64,000 nt of DNA from Kribbella pratensis (GTDB taxonomy: Bacteria > Actinomycetota > Actinomycetes > Propionibacteriales > Kribbellaceae): the NCBI RefSeq assembly GCF_004366075.1, contig NZ_SODU01000001.1, forward strand, positions 1,943,134-2,007,133. Reading direction: 5' to 3'. A program made the position numbers and the translations under genes. The notes under the pieces are model-generated. The model did not search any database. It was not told where the DNA came from and worked only from the letters and a program-made list of their open reading frames with translations. Positions 26,439-34,434 of this stretch are shown in pieces. Each line of letters opens with the position of its first letter. Position 1 is the first letter of the stretch.

Positions 26439-27337
26439 CGCTCGACGCTGCTGCTCTGGGCCTTTCCGTCCAGCCGGCGGCGCAAGTCCTGCTGGGAGCT
26501 GCTCTCCGCGTGCTGGGCCGACGCGGGCCTGGGCGTCGTACCTGCCTGCATGTTCTTCGCCAGATCCTCGGCCGCCTTGTGCGCGTCCTTGGCCGCGTCA
26601 GACGCGCCGATCGCCTGATCGGTCGCCTTCGCGACATCGGCTCTCTTGGATCCGACTGGACCGCGTACGTCGCGCACCTTCTTCTGAGCGCCCGAGAGCT
26701 CGTTCTGCAGCTTGTCTCTCGTCGACGTGATCTCCTTCGCGAGCTGTCCGCTCCTGATCACGGGCGGATCCTGCTCGAACCGGAACACGATCGTCCGCGC
26801 CGCGTCGACCCGCGCCGCGGCCTCCGCGACCCCCTCCTCGGCTTTGTCGACGATCTCCTTGACGCCTCGAACGTTCGCCAGCTGGTGTTTCGGTCCGTCG
26901 TACTCCGGCATGCGGTCGAGCGCGTCGGCGTGCTCCGTGGCCCTCTTCAGCTGCTCGCTGCTGACGCGCAGGTCGTCGCGCAGCCCGGCGAGGTCCTGCC
27001 ACGGTTGCTGGAGCTTCGGCCGGATCGGTCCCGCCTCGCCCAGTGAGTCCCTGAACGCAGAACCCAACGCCGCGTCGGCCTCCTGCGACTCCGCAACAGC
27101 CCGAGGATCCTCGGTTTCCCACGCAACGCGCCGCTTGGGAACCGCCTCCTGCTCCAACCGGGAGACCCGCTCAGCCGACCTGCCGAAGGACTGTACGTCG
27201 TTGAGCCGCCGGGTCAACTCCTCATCGACAGCCTGCTCAGCCAGCAGGTTCTCGACGCGCCCGAGGACCGCCCGCGCCCCGTTCAGCGCCGACGCGACCT
27301 CATGCGTCCGCGCTTTGACCTCGGCCAGATCCACCAT
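26435..27337 (-). CDS. Coiled-coil protein of unknown function
   Basis: A 300-residue, highly charged protein that is helical throughout, with no signal peptide or TM segment. Heptad-like stretches are visible (LAEVKARTHEVASALNGARA, VDKAEEGVAEAAARVDAART, AKEITSTRDKLQNELSGAQK) and the tail is Ser/Gln-rich. I recognise no family. It begins 21 bases after the 88-residue DEQ-repeat protein, and both follow uppS, so a structural or envelope-associated role is possible. I chose ATG 27337, with GGGAG upstream, over a TTG at 27349. Confidence 0.7.
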   Translation of the reverse strand: MVDLAEVKARTHEVASALNGARAVLGRVENLLAEQAVDEELTRRLNDVQSFGRSAERVSRLEQEAVPKRRVAWETEDPRAVAESQEADAALGSAFRDSLGEAGPIRPKLQQPWQDLAGLRDDLRVSSEQLKRATEHADALDRMPEYDGPKHQLANVRGVKEIVDKAEEGVAEAAARVDAARTIVFRFEQDPPVIRSGQLAKEITSTRDKLQNELSGAQKKVRDVRGPVGSKRADVAKATDQAIGASDAAKDAHKAAEDLAKNMQAGTTPRPASAQHAESSSQQDLRRRLDGKAQSSSVER

Positions 27338-27358
27338 CAGCTCTCCCAACGTCCCGCT

Positions 27359-27625
27359 TCACCCGCCCGCTGTCTGCTTGCCCTGCTCGTCTTGCCCGTG
27401 CTGCTCGTCCTGCTCGTCCTGCTCATCCTGCTCGTCCTGCTCGTCCTGCTGCAGTCTGGCGCGCATGCTCTCGGCCATCTGCTGGACGTCCTCCCGCACA
27501 GCGAGTAGTTCCCGCTCCGCGATCTGCCGCGGTGTCTCGCGCTCCGGCACGCTCCAACTCCTGTCGTCGAGGAATCCTTCAACGACCATTGACGCGCCCG
27601 GACCCGCACCCGGTTCCCGGATCAT
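27359..27625 (-). CDS. Small protein with DEQ tripeptide repeats
   Basis: An 88-residue hydrophilic protein. Residues 1-60 include a helix ([26 protein letters not shown]), and residues 61-81 are mostly repeated Asp-Glu-Gln. The ATG overlaps the uppS stop as ATGA, so it is translated with uppS. No family is recognised. The repeat region is unlikely to fold on its own and may be a flexible acidic tail. Confidence 0.6.
   Translation of the reverse strand: MIREPGAGPGASMVVEGFLDDRSWSVPERETPRQIAERELLAVREDVQQMAESMRARLQQDEQDEQDEQDEQDEQHGQDEQGKQTAGG
27383..27445 (-). repeat. 9-base tandem repeat coding DEQ units
   Basis: On the plus strand the unit ctgctcgtc/ctgctcatc recurs about five times in a row, then once more after a break. 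It encodes five consecutive DEQ tripeptides, HGQ, and a sixth DEQ in the 88-residue protein. Short exact units of this kind change copy number by slippage without a frameshift. Confidence 0.85.
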
Positions 27626-28476
27626 TTGCCCCGTACCCTTAGTTCCGCGGCGACCTCGTTCGGTACGGCACCGCCGTACCGACGGTCCCGCTGCGCGTAG
27701 ATCTCGATCGCCCGCCACAGGTCACGACGGTCGAAGTCCGGCCAGAGCGTGTCGAGGAACACCATCTCGGCGTACGCCAGCTGCCAGACCAGGAAGTTGC
27801 TCGTCCGCTGCTCCCCGGACGACCGCACGAACAGGTCGACCTCGGGGATGTCGGGCGCGTAGAGATGCCGGGCGATCGTCTTCTCGGTGATCCGGTCCGG
27901 CCGGAGCTTGCCTGCGGCAACCTCGTGCGCGATCGACTTCATCGCGTCGGCGATCTCCGCCTGGCCGCCGTAGTTCACGCAAAACTGCAAGGTGATGGTG
28001 TCGTTGTCCTTGGTCCGCTCCTGCGCGTACTCCAGCTCGTCGATCACGCTCTTCCACAACCGCGGCCGCCGCCCCGACCACACCACCCGGACCCCCATCG
28101 CGTCCAGCTCGTCACGCCGCCGATGGATCACCTCCCGGTTGAACCCCATCAGGAACCGCACCTCTTCAGGCGACCGGGCCCAGTTCTCGGTCGAGAACGC
28201 GTACGCCGAGATGTACTTCACCCCGATCTCGATGCCGCCCTTGATCACGTCCAGCAACGAAGCCTCACCGGCCTTGTGCCCCTCGGTCCGCGCCAGCCCC
28301 CGTTGCTTGGCCCACCGCCCGTTCCCGTCCATCACGATCGCCACATGCCGCGGCACCAGCTCCTTCGGCACCGCCGGCACCCGAGCCCCCGAAGGATGCG
28401 GCTCAGGCGCCACCACCACCTTCTGCTCCCCCCGCTCAACAACCCCCCGACCCCGACGACGACCAATAGGCGACAT
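27622..28476 (-). CDS. uppS: Undecaprenyl/polyprenyl diphosphate synthase (cis)
   Basis: A 284-residue cis-prenyltransferase that extends farnesyl or similar diphosphates with isopentenyl units to make the lipid carrier for cell-wall synthesis. Motifs: [17 protein letters not shown] (catalytic Asp), [24 protein letters not shown], and [22 protein letters not shown] with the WP/DF end. About 40 extra basic residues precede the core. The ATG at 28476 is the first plausible start. In actinobacteria uppS normally follows recO directly; here 6 kb of accessory genes separate them. Confidence 0.95.
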   Translation of the reverse strand: MSPIGRRRGRGVVERGEQKVVVAPEPHPSGARVPAVPKELVPRHVAIVMDGNGRWAKQRGLARTEGHKAGEASLLDVIKGGIEIGVKYISAYAFSTENWARSPEEVRFLMGFNREVIHRRRDELDAMGVRVVWSGRRPRLWKSVIDELEYAQERTKDNDTITLQFCVNYGGQAEIADAMKSIAHEVAAGKLRPDRITEKTIARHLYAPDIPEVDLFVRSSGEQRTSNFLVWQLAYAEMVFLDTLWPDFDRRDLWRAIEIYAQRDRRYGGAVPNEVAAELRVRGK

Positions 28477-28553
28477 ACGCCAAAGTCTCCCACCCACCCC
28501 TCCCGACCCCGGGCCCACACCCTCCACCGGTCCCGTGCGCCGCCCTCTGCAAC

Positions 28554-28657
28554 AACCTGCAACCTGTGGACAACCCCCGACTTCGAACACCCTCCGTATG
28601 CCACCCTTACACCAACAGCACACAAGAACGGAGCCCCACCACATGCCCCGCCGACCG
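28554..28657 (+). repeat. Upstream copy 1 of 2.1-kb tandem duplication
   Basis: This segment and 30668-30771 align without gaps at an offset of 2114 bases. Bases 28585-28657 are identical (73 of 73) to 30699-30771, and the preceding stretch with TGTGGACAA is also shared, with only a short divergent run at 28577-28584. It covers the promoter/leader and the first five codons of the lipoprotein gene. TGTGGACAA is the complement of TTGTCCACA, an actinobacterial-type DnaA box. Confidence 0.9.
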
Positions 28658-29251
28658 CTACTCGCCGCCGTCGCCACGCTCAGCACCCTCACCCTGCTGA
28701 CCGCCTGCAACGGCTCCCCCGAAGCCGGCCGGCCAAACACCACCCCCACCACCACATCCCCTACCCCGACACCGTCGTCCACACCTGCGGGACCGCGTTG
28801 GACGCCGGCGGAGCAGACGGCGATCGCGGCAGCGAAGAAGCAGTACGTATTGGCCCGGGCTGCGATCGACACCGCCCTGGCTTCACCGGCCAAGGCAGAC
28901 CAGGGCAAGCTAGCGAGCGCCGGCAACGGAGGCGCGTGGATGACCACCGTGCTGGAGGACATCGCAACCTTCCAGGAGTACGGCTGGTACGAATCAGGCC
29001 GTACGAAGATCACGACTGTCCACGTGTCGTCCGTCAAGCTCGATTTGGAGCAACCCGAGGTTCGGCTCATCAACTGCATCGACAGCTCCGCAGTCGTCAT
29101 CCGTTCCCAGGCAGACAACAAACCGGTGTCAGCCGGCACCGGCACCAAGAAGCCCAAGAAGGTCTCATCCAGCGTCGTCTACGCACCGTCTGCGGCGGAC
29201 GGCGGGAAACGCTGGCGATTGGTCGCCGAGCAGGAGCTGGGCGCATGCTGA
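28643..29251 (+). CDS. Putative lipoprotein, copy 1 of duplicated module
   Basis: A 202-residue lipoprotein with basic N-terminus, hydrophobic core, lipobox LTAC, then a Thr/Pro linker and a domain starting [28 protein letters not shown]. The domain has an alpha-then-beta layout with two late cysteines ([10 protein letters not shown] and the final ELGAC), which suggests an NTF2/SnoaL-like fold; I cannot assign a function. A downstream secreted-protein gene overlaps its end by 7 bases (ATGCTGA). It is homologous to 30757-31377. Base composition is visibly less GC-biased than the backbone genes. Confidence 0.75.
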   Translation: MPRRPLLAAVATLSTLTLLTACNGSPEAGRPNTTPTTTSPTPTPSSTPAGPRWTPAEQTAIAAAKKQYVLARAAIDTALASPAKADQGKLASAGNGGAWMTTVLEDIATFQEYGWYESGRTKITTVHVSSVKLDLEQPEVRLINCIDSSAVVIRSQADNKPVSAGTGTKKPKKVSSSVVYAPSAADGGKRWRLVAEQELGAC

Positions 29252-30237
29252 GGTCCGCATCCAGGCTGGTTCTTACGCTCGCCGTAATGGCCGGGACGAT
29301 TGTTCAGCCGCTGCAAGCAGACGCCGGCGAAACGCGCGACCCCAAGCCGGGACCGAATTATGTCTGGAAATGCGTCCAGGCATTGGCCTTCTGTGACTGG
29401 TTCCTCAAGACAAAGAGCCATAAGCCTGGCTCCGTCAAGACCGGTGGCAAGAAACCAGTCAAGTCGGCCACGAAGCGGCCGGAACGAATCTGTTTGCAGG
29501 GTGGTGCTGCGCATAGGTGTACGACCATCTTCGGTAACTGGTCGAACAGCCGGCAGTGTTATTTGCAGCGACTCGATCCGCAGCCTCCGCGCAGCGACCC
29601 CGCGTGGCAGGGCCACACCGACGGCGCAGTATGGGCCTGTGTGAGTGAGCACGACGACCGCTTCGTCACCAAGTGGGTATGGATACCTGGCAAGCCCGAC
29701 ACGGTAGTTGTCGACCCGGTGACATTGGTCTATGAGGCGATTGCAGACATGCGTCTCGCTGCGCCTCTCATCAACACGGCGCCAGGTTCGGGCCAGATCG
29801 GCCTAGTGAACATGCCGGTCTGGTTGTGGGTTACCAAGACTAAGAACACCTGGGGACCGATCGTTCGAAGTGCGAGCGTGCCGGGGTTGGCTGTGACAGT
29901 GACCGCACAAGTCAAAGCGATCAACTGGTCGATGGGCGACGGCAAGACCGTTCGATGTGAAGGGCCGGGAACGCCGTACAACAAATCGATGGGCGTGAAG
30001 GCCTCGCCCACCTGCGGGCACCGATACATCAAGACCTCCCGCAAGCTACCGAACTGCAAATACCCAGTCACCGCCGTCGCCCAGTGGGACATCACTTGGC
30101 AGAGCACCCTCGGCGACACCGGCCGGATCGCCATGACACAGCAAGCCGCCACCCAACTGCGCATCGGCGAAGCAGTCCCAGTACTCGTCGATCCAAACGG
30201 TGGCGATGCTGTCCCCCCGGCGACGAGCGGATGCTGA
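29245..30237 (+). CDS. Secreted MGDG/CGH-motif protein, copy 1
   Basis: A 330-residue protein with an N-terminal signal sequence (LVLTLAVMAGTIVQPLQADA). A variable Cys-containing region is followed by a highly conserved C-terminal domain: VVVDPVTLVYEAI, GLVNMPVWLWVTKTKNTWGP, INWSMGDGKTVRCEGPGTPY and SPTCGHRY. I recall this family in Streptomyces and relatives, sometimes labelled ATP/GTP-binding, yet no Walker motif is visible. The domain looks like a beta-sandwich (PKD-like) with paired cysteines. It is translationally coupled to the lipoprotein, so the two probably work together at the cell surface. Confidence 0.75.
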   Translation: MLRSASRLVLTLAVMAGTIVQPLQADAGETRDPKPGPNYVWKCVQALAFCDWFLKTKSHKPGSVKTGGKKPVKSATKRPERICLQGGAAHRCTTIFGNWSNSRQCYLQRLDPQPPRSDPAWQGHTDGAVWACVSEHDDRFVTKWVWIPGKPDTVVVDPVTLVYEAIADMRLAAPLINTAPGSGQIGLVNMPVWLWVTKTKNTWGPIVRSASVPGLAVTVTAQVKAINWSMGDGKTVRCEGPGTPYNKSMGVKASPTCGHRYIKTSRKLPNCKYPVTAVAQWDITWQSTLGDTGRIAMTQQAATQLRIGEAVPVLVDPNGGDAVPPATSGC

Positions 30238-30667
30238 CGACGACATCGGACGAGAGTGCCGCAAGGTGTGCCTAAGGGCCATCGGCGGCGTAGCCGAGTA
30301 GGTGCGAGAGGAGGTCCCACCCGGACCTGCCGATCGACGAGGCAGTGAGCGCGATCAGGATCGGACGCGATTTCCTGCGGACCAGCTCCCCGAAGGGAAA
30401 GTCCCGTTCCGACCGTCGGGTACGACGGGCGGGATCAGTTGCCCGACGCTATCAACCGGGACGTGGCCCTCCCGAGAGCATCGTCTGGTGTGCAAGAGGC
30501 CACTCCGACGGCTGCGGAGGCACGGAAGCGGGATGGCAAACACGGCGTGGAGAAGGCCAAGGGCGCCGAGCGGGGGACCATTAAGCCGCACCGGCGCGGA
30601 CCGTCGCAACGCACAAAGCCGCCCTCCTCAACCACCCAGCCCGGCCGCTACCAAACGTCCTTGCAGC
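30238..30667 (+). other. Intergenic stretch between module copies, no gene seen
   Basis: This stretch lies between the first secreted-protein gene and the second copy of the duplicated leader. I find no reading frame with convincing codon bias, signal peptide or motif, no clear terminator with a T-run, and no RNA gene. A few frames are open for 60-170 codons, but their composition (Arg/Pro/Ser-rich) is what non-coding high-GC DNA gives. Confidence 0.5.
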
Positions 30668-30771
30668 AACCTGCAACCTGTGGACAACCCACCCCGCCGA
30701 ACACCCTCCGTATGCCACCCTTACACCAACAGCACACAAGAACGGAGCCCCACCACATGCCCCGCCGACCG
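30668..30771 (+). repeat. Upstream copy 2 of 2.1-kb tandem duplication
   Basis: This is the second copy of the leader described at 28554-28657, at an offset of exactly 2114 bases, with 73 identical bases running into the lipoprotein gene. Strong conservation of the non-coding part, beyond that of the two genes that follow, points either to recent conversion or to selection on the promoter/leader. Confidence 0.9.
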
Positions 30772-31377
30772 GCCCTCACCACCGCCACCGCAGCCCTCTG
30801 CGCCCTAACAGCGCTAACCGCCTGCCAAGGCTCCCCCGAGGCCGGCCAACCCAACACGACCCCCACCACGACCTCAGCCGCCTCCACCCCGACGCCGACG
30901 CCGGTGAACCCCTCGACTCCTGGTTGGACCCCGGCTGAGAAAGCAGCCATCGCGGCGGCCAAGGCGCGCTACATGTCAGCCCGGGCCGCAATCGACGTCG
31001 CGCTCAACGATCCCGCCGCCGCAACGGATGCAAAATTGCTGCAAGCCGGCACCGGCGGGGCCTGGCTCGTCCGCGTCTTGACCGATGTGCAGTTCAACCT
31101 GGACCGCGGCTGGTATCAGAACGGCAGATTAGCCGTCGCGATCCTGTCCGTTGCATCGGTCAAACTCAAGGCCGAGCAACCCGAGGTGCGGCTCAACGTG
31201 TGCCTGGACACTTCGAAGGTCGGCTTGTATTACAAAAAGACCCACAAGCCCGTCCCTGGCATCCCAGCAAATGGCAATCGCCACAAGATCCAGGCTCAGG
31301 TTGTCTACGCGTCGCTTGACGGCCAGTCCACGAAGATGTGGTTCCTCATCGATGAGAAGGATCTGGGATCATGCTGA
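30757..31377 (+). CDS. Putative lipoprotein, copy 2 of duplicated module
   Basis: A 206-residue paralogue of the lipoprotein at 28643: the same MPRRP start, lipobox LTAC, Thr/Pro linker, the GWTPAEKAAIAAAKARYMSARAAIDVAL helix and the LNVCLDTSKV and final LGSC cysteines. The helical half is well conserved and the linker and beta part less so. It overlaps the next gene by the same 7 bases (ATGCTGA) as copy 1. The function is unknown; it is probably surface-anchored. Confidence 0.75.
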   Translation: MPRRPALTTATAALCALTALTACQGSPEAGQPNTTPTTTSAASTPTPTPVNPSTPGWTPAEKAAIAAAKARYMSARAAIDVALNDPAAATDAKLLQAGTGGAWLVRVLTDVQFNLDRGWYQNGRLAVAILSVASVKLKAEQPEVRLNVCLDTSKVGLYYKKTHKPVPGIPANGNRHKIQAQVVYASLDGQSTKMWFLIDEKDLGSC

Positions 31378-32354
31378 GGGGCCTCGTCACCCTCACAGCG
31401 TTGACACTCGCGCTGATCTCGGTCGACTTTGTGACGCCCGCATGGGCGGAAAACGCCCTTCCGCCTAAACCCGAAGGGGACTACATCCTCGTCTGCAACA
31501 GCAGCCATGTCTGCATATGGAGGCTGCGTTCCACCATTGAGGATTCGCAAACAACGACGAAGCCGGGTAAGCCGCCCGTCAAGTCGATCACGAGAACGCC
31601 GGAGCGCATCTGCATGGATGGCGGCGCTGCGCGTGCGTGTACGTCGAACCTTGGCAACTGGTCGAACGGCCAGCAGTGCTACCTGCGGAGACTCCAGCCG
31701 CAGCCACCGAAGAGCGATCCCTCTTGGCAGGGCCACACGGACGGCGCGGTCTGGATCTGTGTCCGCGAGCAGGGCAACCGGTTCGTGACGCGGTGGATCT
31801 GGTTGCCCGGTAGACCCGACACGGTCGTGGTAGACCCGGTGACGTTGGTCTACGAGGCAATCGGGGAAATGCGTCTTGCGCCGCCGCTGATCAAGACGGC
31901 TCCAGGGGTTGGCCAGATCGGGTTGGTGAACATGCCGGTCTGGATGTGGGTAACGAAGACGGAGAACACCTGGGGGCCGATCGTCCGGTCGGCCAGTGTG
32001 CCGGGGTTGGCTGTGGCTGTTACCGCTCAGGTCAAGGCAATCAACTGGTCCATGGGCGACGGTAAGACGGTTCGATGTGAAGGGCCAGGGACGCCGTACG
32101 ACAAGTCGATGGGTGTGAAGGGCTCGCCGACCTGTGGGCACCGCTACGTGAAGACCTCGCGGAAGCTGCCGAACTGCAAGTACCCAGTCACCGCCGTCGC
32201 CCAGTGGGACATCACTTGGCAGAGCACCCTTGGTGACAGCGGGCAGATCTCGATGACTCAGCAAGCCGCGACTCAGCTGCGTATTGGCGAAGCAGTCCCT
32301 GTTCTCGTCGATCCAGGTGGTGGCCAGGCCACGGTTGCCGATTCAGGGTGCTAA
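31371..32354 (+). CDS. Secreted MGDG/CGH-motif protein, copy 2
   Basis: A 327-residue paralogue of 29245-30237. It has a signal peptide (LTLALISVDFVTPAWA), a diverged N-terminal third with Cys pairs (ILVCNSSHVCIW), then a C-terminal domain close to 90 percent identical by eye, ending IGEAVPVLVDP and a Cys-terminal tail. A 50-base stretch near 32183-32232 is identical in DNA to copy 1, suggesting gene conversion. The fast-changing N-terminus and constant C-terminus suggest that the C-terminal domain meets a fixed partner while the N-terminus varies in target. Confidence 0.75.
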   Translation: MLRGLVTLTALTLALISVDFVTPAWAENALPPKPEGDYILVCNSSHVCIWRLRSTIEDSQTTTKPGKPPVKSITRTPERICMDGGAARACTSNLGNWSNGQQCYLRRLQPQPPKSDPSWQGHTDGAVWICVREQGNRFVTRWIWLPGRPDTVVVDPVTLVYEAIGEMRLAPPLIKTAPGVGQIGLVNMPVWMWVTKTENTWGPIVRSASVPGLAVAVTAQVKAINWSMGDGKTVRCEGPGTPYDKSMGVKGSPTCGHRYVKTSRKLPNCKYPVTAVAQWDITWQSTLGDSGQISMTQQAATQLRIGEAVPVLVDPGGGQATVADSGC

Positions 32355-33204
32355 CGGCGCGGGACCGCCGTACGGCGATGCTCCCGTTGTCCATGGGCTT
32401 ACGCAGTGTGCGGGTCTGGGACCAAGGCTGCGGTCAGGGTCTGGGTCTGGCCTGGGGCGCCTCAGACGACGGCCGCGGTTTCCGAGGCCCGGTGGGCCGG
32501 CGACTCGAAGTTGGCTGAGCGGGCAAAAGGCCGCCGAGCAGGACAAGTAATCAGCTTGCTCCGGGTGCGTAGATCCGACGTACTGCGGCTGCGTTGACCG
32601 AGGACCATGGCCGGGCTGTCATGGTCTGTCTGGGCGTCGAGTCGTGGGGTTTGGCGGGTGAAATGCGGCCTGGATCCACGACTCGCGGTTTTGGGGAGCA
32701 GCCAATCGGCACGAGTCGGCGTGATGTAGGTCGGCTCGTCGGCGACGGCGACCTGCGTTCGACGGGTGGTGATTGGCGCGGCCGGTCAGGTCGGCGCTCC
32801 CTGTCCCGCGCGCGAGGCTACGTCGGACGGCCGCGGCGGCGCCAGAGGTTGTTGGCTGGCGGGTTGTTTCAGCGCTGGCGGCTACAACCCGGCAGCGGCA
32901 CAACAGCCTGCCAGCGGGACGACGTCCGGCGGACTCGCCGCCAGTACCAGTACGCCGCGCGAGATCGGCAGGGTACGACGGCTGGCGTGCGTCGGGCGGA
33001 CCGTTCTCAGCGGGAGGGGCGCCGCGCGGTGGTCGTGGAGCTGGCGACCCCGTGGACCTGGCAGGCGGTCCGTGCGGGGCCGGGCGGGTGTTGCGGGTTC
33101 CGTGCCAGGTCGGTCCGGGGATGCCGTCGTACGCCGGGGGCGGCGTGAGGGGGGGTTGTGGATAAGTTCCGCGGGGGGTGGGCGGTAGGCAATAGATTCG
33201 GGGT
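32355..33204 (+). other. 850-base stretch without a convincing gene
   Basis: This lies between the duplicated module and the toxin-antitoxin pair. Several overlapping frames are open, but none has good start signals or a known motif. One frame near 32840-32950 reads GCWLAGCFSAGGYNPAAAQQ, which resembles a decayed lipoprotein start (LAGC) with a low-complexity linker, so a broken third lipoprotein copy is possible but unproven. TGTGGATAA at 33157-33165 is the complement of a consensus DnaA box. No RNA gene is seen. Confidence 0.4.
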
Positions 33205-33705
33205 ATGACGAGTTGGGCTTCGGTTGATGAGGTTCGGGCGGACCTGGTGGGGGTGCTTGCGCGGTTTCGGGCGGGTGGTTGGGCGTTCAGTTTTGGGGAC
33301 GGGGTTCCTGAGGCGGTCATGCTCACGTACGACGAGTTCGAGGACCTCGGTGGGGAAGGCAAGTTCGCGGTCCTTGACGAGGTGATCGAGCCGGCGGTTC
33401 TTGCGCGACGGCTGCCGCAGCTCGTGGAGGTCGCGCGGGCCGGTGCCGGTGTTCCCGTGGTGTGGGGTGTGGATGGGGAGCCGGAGGCCGTGGTGATGTC
33501 GACGGCGCAGTACCGGGATCTTCGCGGCGACGATCACCCACCGGCTGGCGTCGTCGACGACCCCACGGTGCGGAAGTACGCGACGGAGCCACTCCCCGGC
33601 AGCCGACCACTGGACCTGGACGAGTGGGCTGCCAACGATCCCCTGACGCGCGAGCTCCTCGACGAGATACGTGCCGAGCAGAGGTCAGAGGGCGATGACC
33701 GATGA
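33205..33705 (+). CDS. Double-Phd antitoxin-like protein
   Basis: A 166-residue protein that reads as two tandem Phd/YefM-type units. Unit 1 (about 4-55) runs ASVDEVRADLVGVLARFRAG to EAVMLTYDEFEDLGG. Unit 2 (about 60-112) runs ARRLPQLVEVARAG to EAVVMSTAQYRDLRG. Each has the helix-helix-strand-strand-helix order of Phd and the P-x-AV-[ML]-[ST]-x-x-[EQ]-[FY] signature. A C-terminal acidic tail (LDLDEWAANDPLTRELLDEIRAEQRSEGDDR) fits a toxin-neutralising segment. The downstream gene overlaps by 11 bases. Antitoxin and autorepressor roles are inferred. Confidence 0.65.
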   Translation: MTSWASVDEVRADLVGVLARFRAGGWAFSFGDGVPEAVMLTYDEFEDLGGEGKFAVLDEVIEPAVLARRLPQLVEVARAGAGVPVVWGVDGEPEAVVMSTAQYRDLRGDDHPPAGVVDDPTVRKYATEPLPGSRPLDLDEWAANDPLTRELLDEIRAEQRSEGDDR

Positions 33706-34429
33706 CACCAGGTACCTGATCGTCGGAATCGAGAAGGCCCATCAGGACCTGCATTTCCTGCGCCGACAGGCCAGAACGTCGTCAGCCGCCCGCCAGCTGT
33801 ACCGCGAGATCCTGCGGGAGATCGAAAGACTTCGGACCGGTGCAACCGACGGACACCATGCGCTCGGATGCGAGCCGGGCAAGGGTGATCTCCGCGACTG
33901 TGTGACGGCGTACGTCCGGTCAGATCCTGTCCGCAAGGCTGACTATCGTTTGGTGTTTCGCGAGCTGGCACCGGCGGCTACAGGCGAACAGCCTCGTCGG
34001 GAGTTACTCGCGGTCAAACCCCGCCGTGGGCCGAACGACGTCTATGCACATGTCTGCGCTCGTCTCAGTCGTCATCCGGACGACCAGCAGCCCGGGCTGA
34101 ACCGTTTCGGTGACCGCCGGCCCGACGCCAGAGGCAGCCGAGCCGCCCGGCAGGCAGAGTTGGACGCCAAGAGAGCGATCGCGCATGCCTGGTCCGGTCA
34201 GAAGCCGTTGAGCTCAACCCGCGCGCTCCTACCCGCCGGAGCCACACGGGGCACCCCTGACGATCAGGCCCTGGTCGCGGCAACTGCCCAGCATTCCGGC
34301 CCGCGTCGCAGCCTGCAGTGGTCCGACTCAAGTGACGCAGCGAGCGGTCGCCCACAGCCGACGACCGGGTATCCGCTCCCGGCCCTGCGGGCATCCGGGG
34401 CGACCGGTTGGCCGGGGTGTGAGCGATGA
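33695..34429 (+). CDS. Candidate RelE/ParE-like toxin with C-terminal extension
   Basis: A 244-residue protein. Residues 1-150 fit a RelE-fold pattern: an N-terminal helical part (ARQLYREILREIERLRTG), HHALGCEPGKGDLRDCVTAYV, then ADYRLVFREL, ELLAVKPRRGPNDVYAHVCARLSRHP. The latter resembles the basic C-terminal strands that carry catalytic residues in RelE nucleases. About 90 further residues are low in complexity and of unknown role. Overlap with the Phd-like gene by 11 bases is typical of toxin-antitoxin operons. The assignment is from motif shape only. Confidence 0.55.
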   Translation: MTDDTRYLIVGIEKAHQDLHFLRRQARTSSAARQLYREILREIERLRTGATDGHHALGCEPGKGDLRDCVTAYVRSDPVRKADYRLVFRELAPAATGEQPRRELLAVKPRRGPNDVYAHVCARLSRHPDDQQPGLNRFGDRRPDARGSRAARQAELDAKRAIAHAWSGQKPLSSTRALLPAGATRGTPDDQALVAATAQHSGPRRSLQWSDSSDAASGRPQPTTGYPLPALRASGATGWPGCER

Positions 34430-34434
34430 GGGGT

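Noticed and set aside
27865..30237. 790-codon plus-strand frame ending in the secreted protein
   Set aside because: The first 460 codons are antisense to uppS or out of frame with the lipoprotein gene. A signal peptide and coupled ATG at 29245 mark the real start.
28554..33165. Idea that the DnaA-box-like 9-mers form a replication origin
   Set aside because: There are too few boxes, they are widely spaced, no AT-rich unwinding region is present, and dnaA, dnaN and gyr genes are absent.
32594..33188. Overlapping 130-184 codon frames in the gap before the toxin-antitoxin pair
   Set aside because: All three frames are open together, which is expected in GC-rich non-coding DNA; none has a ribosome site or convincing family. 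A decayed lipoprotein start is mentioned only as a possibility.
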